Part shown: in pieces, positions 13,212 to 21,029 of the stretch
Position numbering within the stretch: the stretch's first letter is position 1
Layout: each line of letters starts with the position of its first letter
NCBI GenBank assembly: GCA_964409535.1
Contig: CAYPDQ010000013.1
Location: 1 to 23,031, forward strand
Direction: 5' to 3'
From: JBBUAX01 sp964409535
GTDB lineage: Bacteria > Patescibacteriota > Minisyncoccia > UBA6257 > 2-01-FULL-56-20
DNA: 23,031 bases
Position numbers and translations under genes: made by a program
Notes under the pieces: model-generated
What the model was told of the DNA's origin: nothing
Seen by the model: only the letters and a program-made list of their open reading frames with translations
Databases searched by the model: none

Positions 13212-14120
13212 TCAATTCTTCAAATAGCGCCGGACCGCGATCAAGCTGGATAACGCGCCGATCAGAACCCCAAAGAGCAGCTGGTAGCCCAGCAAGCTCA
13301 AAATATTCGTGTAGAAGTATTGGAAAAGGTTAAGCCCCGGTATGAACACGCTGAAATAGGGCGAGGCGAAGTAAACGAGCGGGGCGGCTACGAGTAAACT
13401 TAAGACCGCCGCAAGCACGCCGGCTATCACGCCTTCCACCATATACGGCCCGCGGACGAAGGCGTTGCCCGCGCCGACCGCGCGCATTATCCCGATCTCA
13501 TCCCGGTTGGAGTAGATCGCGAGGCGGATGGTGTTGAAGACCACGAGGCCAGCGACGACTGCGAGAATAACCGTCAAGGCGAGGCCCATCCGGTTCACGT
13601 TATTGATTATTGCGACCAGCCGGTCTATCACCACCTGATTTTCAAAATAGCTTACTTTGTCAAAATACTGGCTCAAGTTCGGCGCGGAAAGATATTCGGC
13701 AATGGAGGCGTACTGCTCCGGCTTGCGCGCTTTGATGTTCAAGGAGGCCTCTAAGGGGTTCACCGTAAGCTCGCTCAAAGCCCGGCTAACCGTTTCGTCC
13801 TCGGCGTGCTTTTCCTTGAACCGCGCGAGGGCCTCGTCGGTTGAAACATAATCCACCTGGCCGACTTCGGACAAGCTTTCGAGCGATCGCTTGACGTTCA
13901 GTATCTCGTCCTCCGAGACGTTGGTTTTGAAGTAAACGCTGATGTCAATCTTCTCCTGGATGGAGGCGATCGCGCTCGCGGTTATGACGTTGAAGAAAAT
14001 GAGGCCGGAAAACACGAGGAGCGCCATCACCATTATCGCCACCGTCGCCGCTGACGGCCAGCCGTTCCGCCAGAAATTCACAAACCCATAGTGGACTATT
14101 CTTGAAATGACGGTGAACAT
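13212..14120 (-). CDS. ftsX: Cell division permease FtsX
   Basis: Membrane subunit of the FtsEX complex, which couples ATP hydrolysis in the cytoplasm to peptidoglycan hydrolase activation at the division site. The topology is typical: an N-terminal TM (about residues 25-47 from this start), a large extracytoplasmic domain (EKIDISVYFKTNVSEDEI, LNIKARKPEQ, FENQVVIDRL), then three TMs with the FtsX/MacB permease motif NRDEIGIMRAVGA. The start is set at the ATG 14120, 7 nt after the ftsE stop; an ATG at 14159 would overlap ftsE by 32 nt and add 13 residues. The protein has 302 aa, near the family norm. It is co-transcribed with ftsE. Confidence 0.93.
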   Translation of the reverse strand: MFTVISRIVHYGFVNFWRNGWPSAATVAIMVMALLVFSGLIFFNVITASAIASIQEKIDISVYFKTNVSEDEILNVKRSLESLSEVGQVDYVSTDEALARFKEKHAEDETVSRALSELTVNPLEASLNIKARKPEQYASIAEYLSAPNLSQYFDKVSYFENQVVIDRLVAIINNVNRMGLALTVILAVVAGLVVFNTIRLAIYSNRDEIGIMRAVGAGNAFVRGPYMVEGVIAGVLAAVLSLLVAAPLVYFASPYFSVFIPGLNLFQYFYTNILSLLGYQLLFGVLIGALSSLIAVRRYLKN

Positions 14121-14127
14121 TTTATGT

Positions 14128-14811
14128 CTATACGAGTATGTACTTGCCTTTTTCCTCATCCCTTATCACCCTGCCCTTGTCCAGGGTGATGACCCGCTTG
14201 TCCAAGGAATTGACCACATCCTTGTCGTGAGTCGCGAGGATCAAAGTCGTGCCCAGCTGATTGATCTTCTGGAGCAGGTTTATGATCTCATAAGTGTGAA
14301 GCGGATCCAAATTGCCGGTCGGCTCATCCGCAATTATAACCTCCGGCCGGTGCACCATGGAACGGGCGATGGCCACCCTTTGCTTTTCCCCGCCGGAGAG
14401 TTCATGGGGAAAGTTGCCCATCTTATCCGAAAGTCCGACCATATCCAGGACCTGGGGAACCAGTTCTTGGATCTCGGACTGCGGCCGTCCCGCCACCTCC
14501 AAGGCGAAAGCCACGTTCTCATAAGCGGTCTTCGCGGCTAAAAGCCGGAAGTCCTGGAAAACGATGCCGATGTGCCGGCGCAGGCCCGGCAACTCGTTGT
14601 CTTTGAGTTTGTTGACCTCATACTGGCCGAAAATGATCCTGCCCCGGCTCGGCTTTTCTTCGCCGATCAGGAGCTTCACCACCGTGGACTTGCCCGCGCC
14701 GGAGCGGCCGACGATGGACACGAACTCTCCGGGATTTATCTTGAAATCAATGTCCTCCAACGCGGTGGAGTGACTGTTGTAAACCTTGTAAACGCTTTGG
14801 AATGCAATCAT
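14128..14811 (-). CDS. ftsE: Cell division ATP-binding protein FtsE
   Basis: ABC ATPase partner of FtsX. The 227-aa sequence shows Walker A GRSGAGKST, Q-loop VFQDFRLL, the ABC signature LSGGEKQRVAIAR, Walker B VIIADEPTGNLD and H-loop LATHDK. The segment RLLAAKTAYENVAFALEV is characteristic of FtsE. The start is the ATG at 14811 (MIAFQSVYKVY); a TTG at 14826 is less likely. A good promoter lies about 100 nt upstream, after prfB. The leader contains half of a 13-bp inverted repeat (14856-14868 with 14942-14954). Confidence 0.95.
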   Translation of the reverse strand: MIAFQSVYKVYNSHSTALEDIDFKINPGEFVSIVGRSGAGKSTVVKLLIGEEKPSRGRIIFGQYEVNKLKDNELPGLRRHIGIVFQDFRLLAAKTAYENVAFALEVAGRPQSEIQELVPQVLDMVGLSDKMGNFPHELSGGEKQRVAIARSMVHRPEVIIADEPTGNLDPLHTYEIINLLQKINQLGTTLILATHDKDVVNSLDKRVITLDKGRVIRDEEKGKYILV

Positions 14812-14855
14812 GCGAATTTTTCCCAAGAGCGAAGCGATTGGCCGGAAAATTCAGC

Positions 14856-14954
14856 ACCCCGCCCTCTAGGCTCATTATTCATATCCTCCCTTTGGGACAC
14901 GCGCCCAAGTATAACACAACGAAAAAGTTTGTCATAGGGCATAGAGGGCGGGGT
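14856..14954. repeat. 13-bp inverted repeat enclosing the ftsE promoter
   Basis: ACCCCGCCCTCTA (14856-14868) and its perfect complement (14942-14954). The right arm starts 1 nt after the prfB stop and the left arm lies in the ftsE leader. The loop of about 73 nt contains both promoter boxes. No T-run follows, so it is not an obvious terminator. Confidence 0.8.
14908..14935 (-). promoter_or_regulatory. Promoter of ftsEX
   Basis: Minus strand ATGACA (14935-14930), 16-nt spacer, TATACT (14913-14908); each box matches the sigma70 consensus at 5 of 6 positions. Transcription would start near 14900, giving a leader of about 90 nt before ftsE. Confidence 0.65.
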
Positions 14955-14955
14955 C

Positions 14956-16000
14956 CTAAATTTTGCTTCCCAAAATTTGGACATCAGCTTCAACGAAGAT
15001 ATCAATATCGCCGTTTAGAACATCGTAAACTTGCGTTGTCTCCACCTCGGTGCGATGGTCTTTGACCAGCTGATAGGGATTCAAAACGTAGGAACGAATC
15101 TGGTTCCCCCACTCCGGCTTGACCTTGGTTCTCAACTCCGAAACCTCTTTCGCCTGCTCCTTCTCCATAAGCTGTAAGACCTTAGCTTTGAGCAACTTCA
15201 GGGCTTTTTCCCGGTTCTGAACCTGGGAGCGCTCCGCTTGGGAACTCGCGGAGAGGTTGGTCGGCAGATGCACCACCCGGACCGCCGTCTCAACCTTGTT
15301 CACGTTCTGCCCGCCCGGCCCGCCGGCGCGGTAGAATTCAAATTTCAGATACTTTTCCGGCAACTGCAAGGCGGACTCCGCGACCGGCGGCAGGTCCGGC
15401 ACGACTTCCACCAAGGCAAAGGAGGTGTGCCGCAGTTTTTTGGCGGAGAAGGGCGATATCCGCACGAGACGGTGGACTCCGGCCTCGCCTTTCAGATAGC
15501 CGTAGGCATACTCGCCTTTGATCTCAAATGTCCGCCGGTTCGGGCTCGCATCCAGAACCGTGATCTTCCAACCGCGATTCCCGGCATATTTTTCGTACAT
15601 CTCCGCAAGCATCCTCGCCCAGTCCTCGGCGTCCTCGCCGCCCGCGCCGGGATATATGGAAATTACTGCCGCTTGCCTATCGTACGGGCCCCGGAAGAGC
15701 TCTGCGATCTCCAACTGCCGGAACTTTTTCCTGATTTCAAAGAATAGATTCTCGTCAAATCTAATCTTCAGTCCGGCTATCCCCTTTTCCACCGCCGCGA
15801 ACTTTTGTAAAACGTCCTTGACTTCGCCGAGTTCCTTGAGTTTCTCCTCCGCCGCCTCCCGAGAACGCCAAAAATCCGGGAGGGATACAGCCGCCTCCAG
15901 TTCTTTAACTCGCGTTTCTTTAGCTGGCAGGTCAAAGACGCCCGGCCAATCGCCGGGCCTCGGTCTCCAACTCTCCCAAATTTTCTATTTCCTTTGCCAT
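14956..16000 (-). CDS. prfB: Peptide chain release factor 2, with programmed +1 frameshift
   Basis: Releases finished proteins at UGA and UAA codons. The full product is about 347 aa, made by a +1 frameshift at codon 22/23. The first frame reads MAKEIENLGELETEARRLAG-RL and then TGA (15934-15932); the +1 frame continues LDLPAKETRVKELEAAV. Later features are the codon-recognition tripeptide SPF (in RISPFSAKK) and the catalytic GGQ (GGPGGQNVNK). The ATG at 16000 begins 2 nt after the end of the tRNA-Thr body, with no room for a Shine-Dalgarno site. The presence of RF2 implies UGA is a stop codon in this organism. Confidence 0.95.
15931..15940 (-). promoter_or_regulatory. Programmed +1 frameshift site of prfB
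   Basis: The classic slippery sequence CTT-TGA-C (minus strand 15937-15931) follows GGCCGGGCGT, a weak internal Shine-Dalgarno-like stretch. When RF2 is scarce, ribosomes pause at TGA and slip +1 from CUU to UUU, then read GAC. This is the well-known RF2 autoregulation. Confidence 0.92.
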
Positions 16001-16001
16001 G

Positions 16002-16074
16002 AGCCGATGGCCGGAATCGAACCGGCAACCTTACCCTTACGAAGGGTCTGCTCTGCCAATTGAGCTACATCGGC
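16002..16074 (-). tRNA. tRNA-Thr(CGU)
   Basis: Complete cloverleaf: acceptor GCCGATG/CATCGGC, D-arm TAGCTCAATTGGCAGAGC, anticodon stem ACCC/GGGT with loop TTCGTAA (anticodon CGT, reading ACG), and T-arm CCGGTTCGATTCCGG. CCA is not encoded; the 3' flank CATGG contains the prfB start codon. The first 10 nt of the tRNA also encode the end and TAG stop of the FMN reductase gene. Confidence 0.95.
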
Positions 16075-16649
16075 GACTGCCGCGCCGGTTTCAGGGCCCT
16101 AGCATACCACAAAACTTCGTTAAATAAACCCCGCACCTTGTCTCTTTCTGCATCCGTGATCTTGCTATCTCCGCCAAAAAGCGATTGAGCATTTGAGAAA
16201 TAAACCGCCGTCCGCGCCGGGACCATTTGGAGTTCAATCGCAACCAGGCGCAGCTGCTCAACCATCCTCGCCCCGCCCAAGCCGCCGGAAGAGACACCGC
16301 AGATGCCTACGGGCTTGCGATTGTATTCCTTGTAAATTTGATCCAGCATCAGCTTCAACTCCCCGGGATAACCGTGATTGTATTCGGGGGAAACGATAAT
16401 AAGCCCGTCCGCGCGGGTCATTTTGGCGCTCCATTCCTCCGCCTTTTCCTTGGTCATCGCCACTCCCGTGTGCGGCAGGGCGATGTATTCACGCACGTCT
16501 ATGAGTTCCGCTTCAAACTGGCCGTAATTTTTGGCCTCTTCCAAAACGAACCTCGCCGCGTGTTCGGAGAAGCGCCCATCGCGGGCGGAACCCAAAAGGA
16601 TCGGAATGAAAATCTCGCTCATCGTCTTTGGGACAATTTTACTACTCAT
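16065..16649 (-). CDS. NADPH-dependent FMN reductase (flavodoxin-fold)
   Basis: A flavoprotein of the NADPH-dependent FMN reductase / azoreductase family (flavodoxin-like fold). Motifs are the phosphate-binding LLGSARDGRFSEHAARF (about 18-34), the SPEYNHGYPGELKLMLD loop (about 87-103) that contacts the flavin ring, and GICGVSSGGLGG. It has 194 aa, the usual length, and is cytosolic. Its ATG overlaps the permease stop by 8 nt (an ATG at 16622 is an alternative start), so it is translated with the efflux operon. Its TAG stop lies inside tRNA-Thr. Its place after a MacAB-type exporter hints at a detoxification or redox-stress role, which is inference. Confidence 0.88.
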   Translation of the reverse strand: MSSKIVPKTMSEIFIPILLGSARDGRFSEHAARFVLEEAKNYGQFEAELIDVREYIALPHTGVAMTKEKAEEWSAKMTRADGLIIVSPEYNHGYPGELKLMLDQIYKEYNRKPVGICGVSSGGLGGARMVEQLRLVAIELQMVPARTAVYFSNAQSLFGGDSKITDAERDKVRGLFNEVLWYARALKPARQSPM

Positions 16650-17859
16650 ATCTTAACGCTTCAATAGGGTTAAGAGCAGCAGCGCGGCGGGCGGGATAGT
16701 AGCCGAAGACAATCCCGATCGCGGCCGAGACCCCAAAGGCGAGCGCCACCGCCTGGGCGGAAACCTGGGTGGTGATCCCGGCAAGTTGGGATATAAGGAG
16801 GGACGCGGCCCAGCCCAGGATCACGCCGAAGAGGCCGCCGAAGAGAGTGAGCGCCACCGCCTCGGTCAAGAACTGCGCGCTCACGTCCCGGCTCTTCGCG
16901 CCCAGGGACTTGCGCAAACCGATCTCCCGGGTGCGCTCGGTTACGGTCGTAAGCATCATATTCATTATCCCGATGCCGCCGACAATAAGGGATATCCCCG
17001 CCACCGCGGCAAGGAATGCGGTAAATGTGCTGGTCACTTGATTAAGAGAGCTTAAAATATCCTCCTGGGAAACGACGGAAAAGTCGCGGGTCTCGGCGCT
17101 CACCCTGTGGCGCGAATCCAAGAGCGCCTCCGCCGAGGCCTTCACCGTTGCCATCTGGTCTTTTTCCGCAACCGAAACAGCGATGGTAGAAAGGTAGTCC
17201 GAACCGGCAAGGATCTTCTGCATAGTCGTGAGGGGAATGAGAATCGTGTCATCGGGATTGAAAAAACCGGCGCTGCCCTTCGGCTGCAGAACGCCTATCA
17301 CTTTGAAATTCACTTTGTTTATCCGGATGGTCTTGCCGAGCGGATCTTCTTCCCCGAAAAGGTCCGCCGCCGCAGTCGGCCCCAGGACCGCCACCCGGCC
17401 CAAACTGCGATTGTGCTGGGCGGTCAAGAACGATCCTTGTGCCGGAGCCACGTTCCTTACCTGGGCATACTCCGCGACGGCGCCGACTACGGTAGAGTTG
17501 GTATTATTGCCCGTTTGGGAAACGATTTGAAAACGCCTCTGCACTTCCGGTGAAACCGCCGCCGCGCCCGGAAGTTCCACAAGCGCTTCCGCATCCCCGT
17601 TTGTGAGCGTCTGCGCTCCGCCCCGGCCGGTGGAGACAAAACCCCTGCCCGCCTGGGCGGCGCCGGGCATCACGGTCAAAAGATTGGAACCCAAACTGGA
17701 GATGCTTGTCTCTATGGAAGAGGCCGCGCCCTGGCCGATGGAGATCATCGCCACCACCGAACCGATGCCGATCACGATGCCCAAAACCGTGAGGCCGGAA
17801 CGTACTTTATTGGAGGCGAGAGCCGAGTACGTCTCCTCCCAAATGTCTATCAAATTCAT
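16642..17859 (-). CDS. MacB-type ABC transporter permease
   Basis: Membrane permease of the MacB/FtsX family (mechanotransmission ABC transporters). Of its 405 aa, the N-terminal TM helix lies at about 20-42 (SGLTVLGIVIGIGSVVAMI). A large extracytoplasmic MacB_PCD domain follows (about 45-270) with the family motif VAVLGPTAAADLFGEEDPLGKTIRI. Three C-terminal TMs carry IMNMMLTTVTERTREIGLRKSLGA. The ATPase is encoded separately just upstream, with a 4-nt ATGA overlap. Together with the adaptor gene this forms a MacAB-like set; no TolC homologue is in the window, as expected for a cell with one membrane. The substrate is unknown. Confidence 0.92.
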   Translation of the reverse strand: MNLIDIWEETYSALASNKVRSGLTVLGIVIGIGSVVAMISIGQGAASSIETSISSLGSNLLTVMPGAAQAGRGFVSTGRGGAQTLTNGDAEALVELPGAAAVSPEVQRRFQIVSQTGNNTNSTVVGAVAEYAQVRNVAPAQGSFLTAQHNRSLGRVAVLGPTAAADLFGEEDPLGKTIRINKVNFKVIGVLQPKGSAGFFNPDDTILIPLTTMQKILAGSDYLSTIAVSVAEKDQMATVKASAEALLDSRHRVSAETRDFSVVSQEDILSSLNQVTSTFTAFLAAVAGISLIVGGIGIMNMMLTTVTERTREIGLRKSLGAKSRDVSAQFLTEAVALTLFGGLFGVILGWAASLLISQLAGITTQVSAQAVALAFGVSAAIGIVFGYYPARRAAALNPIEALRYE

Positions 17860-18566
17860 TGATGGTGATTTGCGACGCGGCGGTTCTTCACTCTCTCGTC
17901 GCCCACGATATGCCCGTCTTTGACGTGAATGATCCTCTCCGCGTGTTCCGCCACGTAAAGCTCATGGGTGATCAAGACGACTGTCCGGCCGTGCTTTGCA
18001 TGCAAACGCTGGAAAGTATCCAATACCTGCTCTCCGGTTGCGGTGTCCAGGTTCCCGGTCGGCTCGTCCGCGAGAACGAGGGACGGGTCGTTGACCAAGG
18101 CCCGCGCGATCGCCACTCTCTGCATCATTCCGCCGGAGAGTTCGTTGGAGTGGTGGTTGAAAAACTCCTCCGGAAAAGCGGAGGCGTGGAGGGCCGCCCG
18201 GGCGGTTTCCTCCCGCTTCTCCCGCGGCACTCCGGCATAGACGAGCGGCAGGACGACGTTCCGCAGAACCGTCGCCCGCGGCAGGAGGTTGAACGACTGG
18301 AAAACGAAACCGATCTTCTTGTTGCGCACCTCCGCCAGTTCGTCGTCTTTCAATTTGGAAACGTCCCGGCCGTCAAGGAGGTAAACGCCCTCGCTCGGCG
18401 TGTCCAAGCAGCCCAAAATATGCATCAGGGTTGACTTACCGGAACCGGAGGGCCCCATTATCGCCACGAACTCGCCGTCTCCGACCGTGAAACTCACGTC
18501 TTTAAGCGCGGCGGTGTCTATGGTACCGGTCTTGTAAATTTTGGAAATGTTCTTGCACTCGATCAT
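17856..18566 (-). CDS. MacB/LolD-type ABC transporter ATPase
   Basis: ATPase subunit that drives the MacB-type permease. The 236-aa sequence has Walker A GPSGSGKST (about 39-47), Q-loop FVFQSFNLLPRATVLRNV, the signature LSGGMMQRVAIAR, Walker B LVLADEPTGNLD and H-loop LITHE. The FNLLPRATVLRNVVLPL stretch is typical of LolD/MacB-class ATPases. The ATG is 5 nt after the adaptor stop; the TGA overlaps the permease ATG. Confidence 0.94.
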   Translation of the reverse strand: MIECKNISKIYKTGTIDTAALKDVSFTVGDGEFVAIMGPSGSGKSTLMHILGCLDTPSEGVYLLDGRDVSKLKDDELAEVRNKKIGFVFQSFNLLPRATVLRNVVLPLVYAGVPREKREETARAALHASAFPEEFFNHHSNELSGGMMQRVAIARALVNDPSLVLADEPTGNLDTATGEQVLDTFQRLHAKHGRTVVLITHELYVAEHAERIIHVKDGHIVGDERVKNRRVANHHQ

Positions 18567-18571
18567 ATGGT

Positions 18572-20206
18572 TTAATGGCCAATTCTCGTTCCGCCGCCGC
18601 CACCACCACCGCCGCCGCCGAAAAACAAACCCCTCGTTTGAGTTCCCGCGGCTCCGCTTGTGCCGTTCGCGTTCGCCGTCGTGCCGGAGCCGACTACAAC
18701 CTTCTCCCCCTCTTCCAAACCGGAGATTATCTCCGTAAATTCGTCGTTAGATAAGCCGGTCTCCACCGTCCGGCGCGCCGGTTCCCCGCTCGCCACTCCC
18801 GCCACTTCCACATAGCGCGAGTTGCCCTGGTACTTCACCGCCGCATTCGGGACAAGAAGAACATTCTCTTTGCGGTCGGTGATTATCTCTGCGGAAACGG
18901 TCATAGAGGGCTTGACCCGTTCGTCCTGGGTTTGGAACGCGATCTTAACGTTATAGGTCACGACCCCTTGGCTTACCGTGCCCACCGTGTCTATCTCCGC
19001 CACTTTCCCGGCTATCTTCAAGTCCGGGAAGGCGTCAAAGGCAAGCGTCGCGTTCTCGCCGGTCTTCACTTTGGCCACGTCAACTTCGTTCAGGGAAACC
19101 TCCGCCAGCTTCTCGGCGGTTATCAGGATACCGGCTGCCGTTCCCTGGGAAACCGTTTCCCCTATTTTAACATTCAGGTTCGCCACCACTCCCGCGAAAG
19201 GCGCGCGGAGATAGTAGTTGTCCAAGGCCTCCTTTGCGTCCAAGAGGGCGTTTTCCCTCTGCTTTACCGCAAGTTCCTGGGAACGGATGTCCAGGGGCGC
19301 ATTTTTGATGTCGTTTTCCGCGCCTATCAGGTCGGCGAGCCGGGTGTTCACCTGGCCGATGTAAGTGCGAAGATTGCTCTTGTAGGTATTTATAAGAAAA
19401 GGAAGGGTCTTGCTGCGGGAAGAAGCATAGTCGCTCAAAAAGTCCAATAGGTTCTGCTCGCTCTTCAAGGCCTGGGCCAAAGACCGGGCGGCGGCAAGCG
19501 TTTGTTCCAAAAGCGCTCGTATAGTTTCCGGGTCGGAGTAGCGGCTCGCGTTCTTATACGCCAAAAATGCCGCGTCGTAGTCCTTGCGGGCGGTATTGTA
19601 ATCCGACGCCGCGGAATCCACGAACACCAGGACTTTAAGGTAATTTTCGTTGTCCAACTGCCCCACGAAGTCCTTATAGAAACCGATGTTGTCCTGGTTT
19701 TTGGGGTTCAGGGTGCTTCCCAAAATGATCTCCTCCGCGCTTGCGACGACGGTCGGAAAATCCAGGAAGGCGTTGGATATGTCCGCGAACGCATCCTCCA
19801 TAATTTTTGCCGTATCCGCCGTGGACTGCTTGAGCTTTTCCAGACCCAACTTCGCCGATTCCAGATTGACCTCCGCGTCCCGGACCGCTTTCTCCGCCTC
19901 GGCCGTGTCCAACCGGAGGATCAAAGCACCCGCTCCGACCGTCTGCCCTTCTTTCACGCCGATATAGTCAATCTCCCCCGAGGCCTTCGGTTTCAGGTCT
20001 ATCTGGTTCAGAGCCGAAACCTGGCCGGTGCCGCCGACCGTCTGGACAAGCGTTCCCCTCCTCGCCGCAGTGAGGATATACCCGTTCCCGGTCTCGCTCC
20101 CGGCAAATTTTCCGTAGGCATAATAACCCCCAGCGGCAAGCGCGATAAGGAGCGCAAGCGAGATAACCTTGTGGCGGAAAACCGCTGTCAGGAACTTCTG
20201 AATCAT
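18572..20206 (-). CDS. MacA/HlyD-type periplasmic adaptor protein
   Basis: Membrane fusion protein (adaptor) of a MacAB-like exporter. Of its 544 aa, the N-terminal signal anchor is at about 13-32. The first half of a biotinyl-lipoyl domain follows (GTGQVSALNQIDLKPKASGEI, VKEGQTVGAGALILRLD). A long helical hairpin (about 100-310) is rich in Ala/Lys/Glu, then the second lipoyl half (YYLRAPFAGVVANLNVKIGETV), a beta-barrel domain, and a membrane-proximal domain (LVPNAAVKYQG, GLEEGEKVVVGS). The helical hairpin is longer than in E. coli MacA (371 aa total). The C-terminus has a run of about ten Gly followed by TRIGH, an odd flexible tail. The ATG overlaps the upstream TGA by 4 nt. Confidence 0.9.
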   Translation of the reverse strand: MIQKFLTAVFRHKVISLALLIALAAGGYYAYGKFAGSETGNGYILTAARRGTLVQTVGGTGQVSALNQIDLKPKASGEIDYIGVKEGQTVGAGALILRLDTAEAEKAVRDAEVNLESAKLGLEKLKQSTADTAKIMEDAFADISNAFLDFPTVVASAEEIILGSTLNPKNQDNIGFYKDFVGQLDNENYLKVLVFVDSAASDYNTARKDYDAAFLAYKNASRYSDPETIRALLEQTLAAARSLAQALKSEQNLLDFLSDYASSRSKTLPFLINTYKSNLRTYIGQVNTRLADLIGAENDIKNAPLDIRSQELAVKQRENALLDAKEALDNYYLRAPFAGVVANLNVKIGETVSQGTAAGILITAEKLAEVSLNEVDVAKVKTGENATLAFDAFPDLKIAGKVAEIDTVGTVSQGVVTYNVKIAFQTQDERVKPSMTVSAEIITDRKENVLLVPNAAVKYQGNSRYVEVAGVASGEPARRTVETGLSNDEFTEIISGLEEGEKVVVGSGTTANANGTSGAAGTQTRGLFFGGGGGGGGGGTRIGH

Positions 20207-20649
20207 AGAGGCGGCTTGGGCAGGATGCGTATGAGCTTCGCTTCGATCTGGCCAGCGTCGTTCGGCGCACCCAAAACAACAACGTAGTCCCCCTCCTTAA
20301 GACCGGATAATTGAACCCTCTCGCGGAAGCGGACAATTACCGTGTCGTCTCCAACCAGAACCGCTTTTTCAACGTTGTCTTCGCCCTGAACCACAATTGC
20401 GTTTCCCTCGATCTTAAGAAGCCGGCCGAAAGCGCCGTTCGCCTCCATAAACGCGCGGTCTCGCAAAAAATCGCTGCGCGGACCGCCGAAGTTGCGGTGG
20501 TAATTTTCTCCCCAGTTGTAGGCAAAACCGGCTTTTCTGTAACCGACCGCTATCCCAGCGCGGAAAATCAGAAGGAGCAATACGAGAGCCGCAACCGTCC
20601 AGGTGACCACCCTGAAAGTTTTTGACTCAAAGAATTTACCGGATTCCAT
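20203..20649 (-). CDS. Membrane-anchored OB/DUF5666-like protein
   Basis: A 148-aa protein of unknown function in the ECF-sigma/exporter operon. It has one N-terminal TM helix (about residues 14-36 from MESGKFFES), a short linker, then a small beta-rich domain: GRLLKIEGNAIVVQGEDNVEKAVLVGDDTVIVRF, LSGLKEGDYVVVLG, GQIEAKLIRIL. This strand pattern resembles DUF5666 or other small OB-like domains. The start is the ATG at 20649, which overlaps the end of the upstream gene by 14 nt; a longer start at 20685 is less likely. Its stop overlaps the adaptor ATG. It may assist the exporter at the membrane. Confidence 0.72.
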   Translation of the reverse strand: MESGKFFESKTFRVVTWTVAALVLLLLIFRAGIAVGYRKAGFAYNWGENYHRNFGGPRSDFLRDRAFMEANGAFGRLLKIEGNAIVVQGEDNVEKAVLVGDDTVIVRFRERVQLSGLKEGDYVVVLGAPNDAGQIEAKLIRILPKPPL

Positions 20650-21022
20650 AGCGGTACATAAGTTTAAGCGACGTGAGTGCGGCAAGTACGAGAACGAGAA
20701 GCGCAGCTGCGCTTACGACCGGCAGGGATTCCGCAAGCGCGAGACCGAGATCTTGCCAGTAGGCCGAAACCAGCCGGAAATCGGAAAGCGCGAGGGAAAG
20801 GAATTGGGTGAATCCCGACTCCGCCGCCGAGATGCGCACCGCACGGAAGGCGGGAATGAGACCCGCCGCCGAACCGGCGAAGACAAGGGCGAACGCGGCA
20901 AATCTCAAACGTAACGCCCTAACTTCCTCCTTCCGGATGCGAAACATTATCTTGCTCAAAAGCCCCGGCGGCGGCTCGGGCGGGTCCAGGCGGGAAAAAA
21001 GTTTTTCGTAATCCTTGCGCAC
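20636..21022 (-). CDS. Probable membrane anti-sigma factor
   Basis: A 128-aa protein encoded 7 nt after an ECF sigma factor, starting with GTG. The short N-terminal cytoplasmic segment (MRKDYEKLFSRLDPPEPPPGLLSKIMFRIRKEE) is followed by a TM helix (about 39-58), an extracytoplasmic stretch and a second TM (about 97-117). There is no HxxxCxxC zinc motif, so it is not a classical ZAS anti-sigma factor. The role is inferred from gene order, since most ECF genes are followed by their membrane-bound antagonist. The N-terminal PPxPPPGL motif is seen in some Patescibacteria anti-sigma-like proteins as far as I recall. Confidence 0.6.
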   Translation of the reverse strand: MRKDYEKLFSRLDPPEPPPGLLSKIMFRIRKEEVRALRLRFAAFALVFAGSAAGLIPAFRAVRISAAESGFTQFLSLALSDFRLVSAYWQDLGLALAESLPVVSAAALLVLVLAALTSLKLMYRYGIR

Positions 21023-21029
21023 CGTTTAC

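Noticed and set aside
14956..15792. A shorter RF2 beginning at the internal GTG at 15792
   Set aside because: Upstream sequence encodes the normal RF2 N-terminal domain after a classic CTT-TGA-C frameshift from the ATG at 16000.
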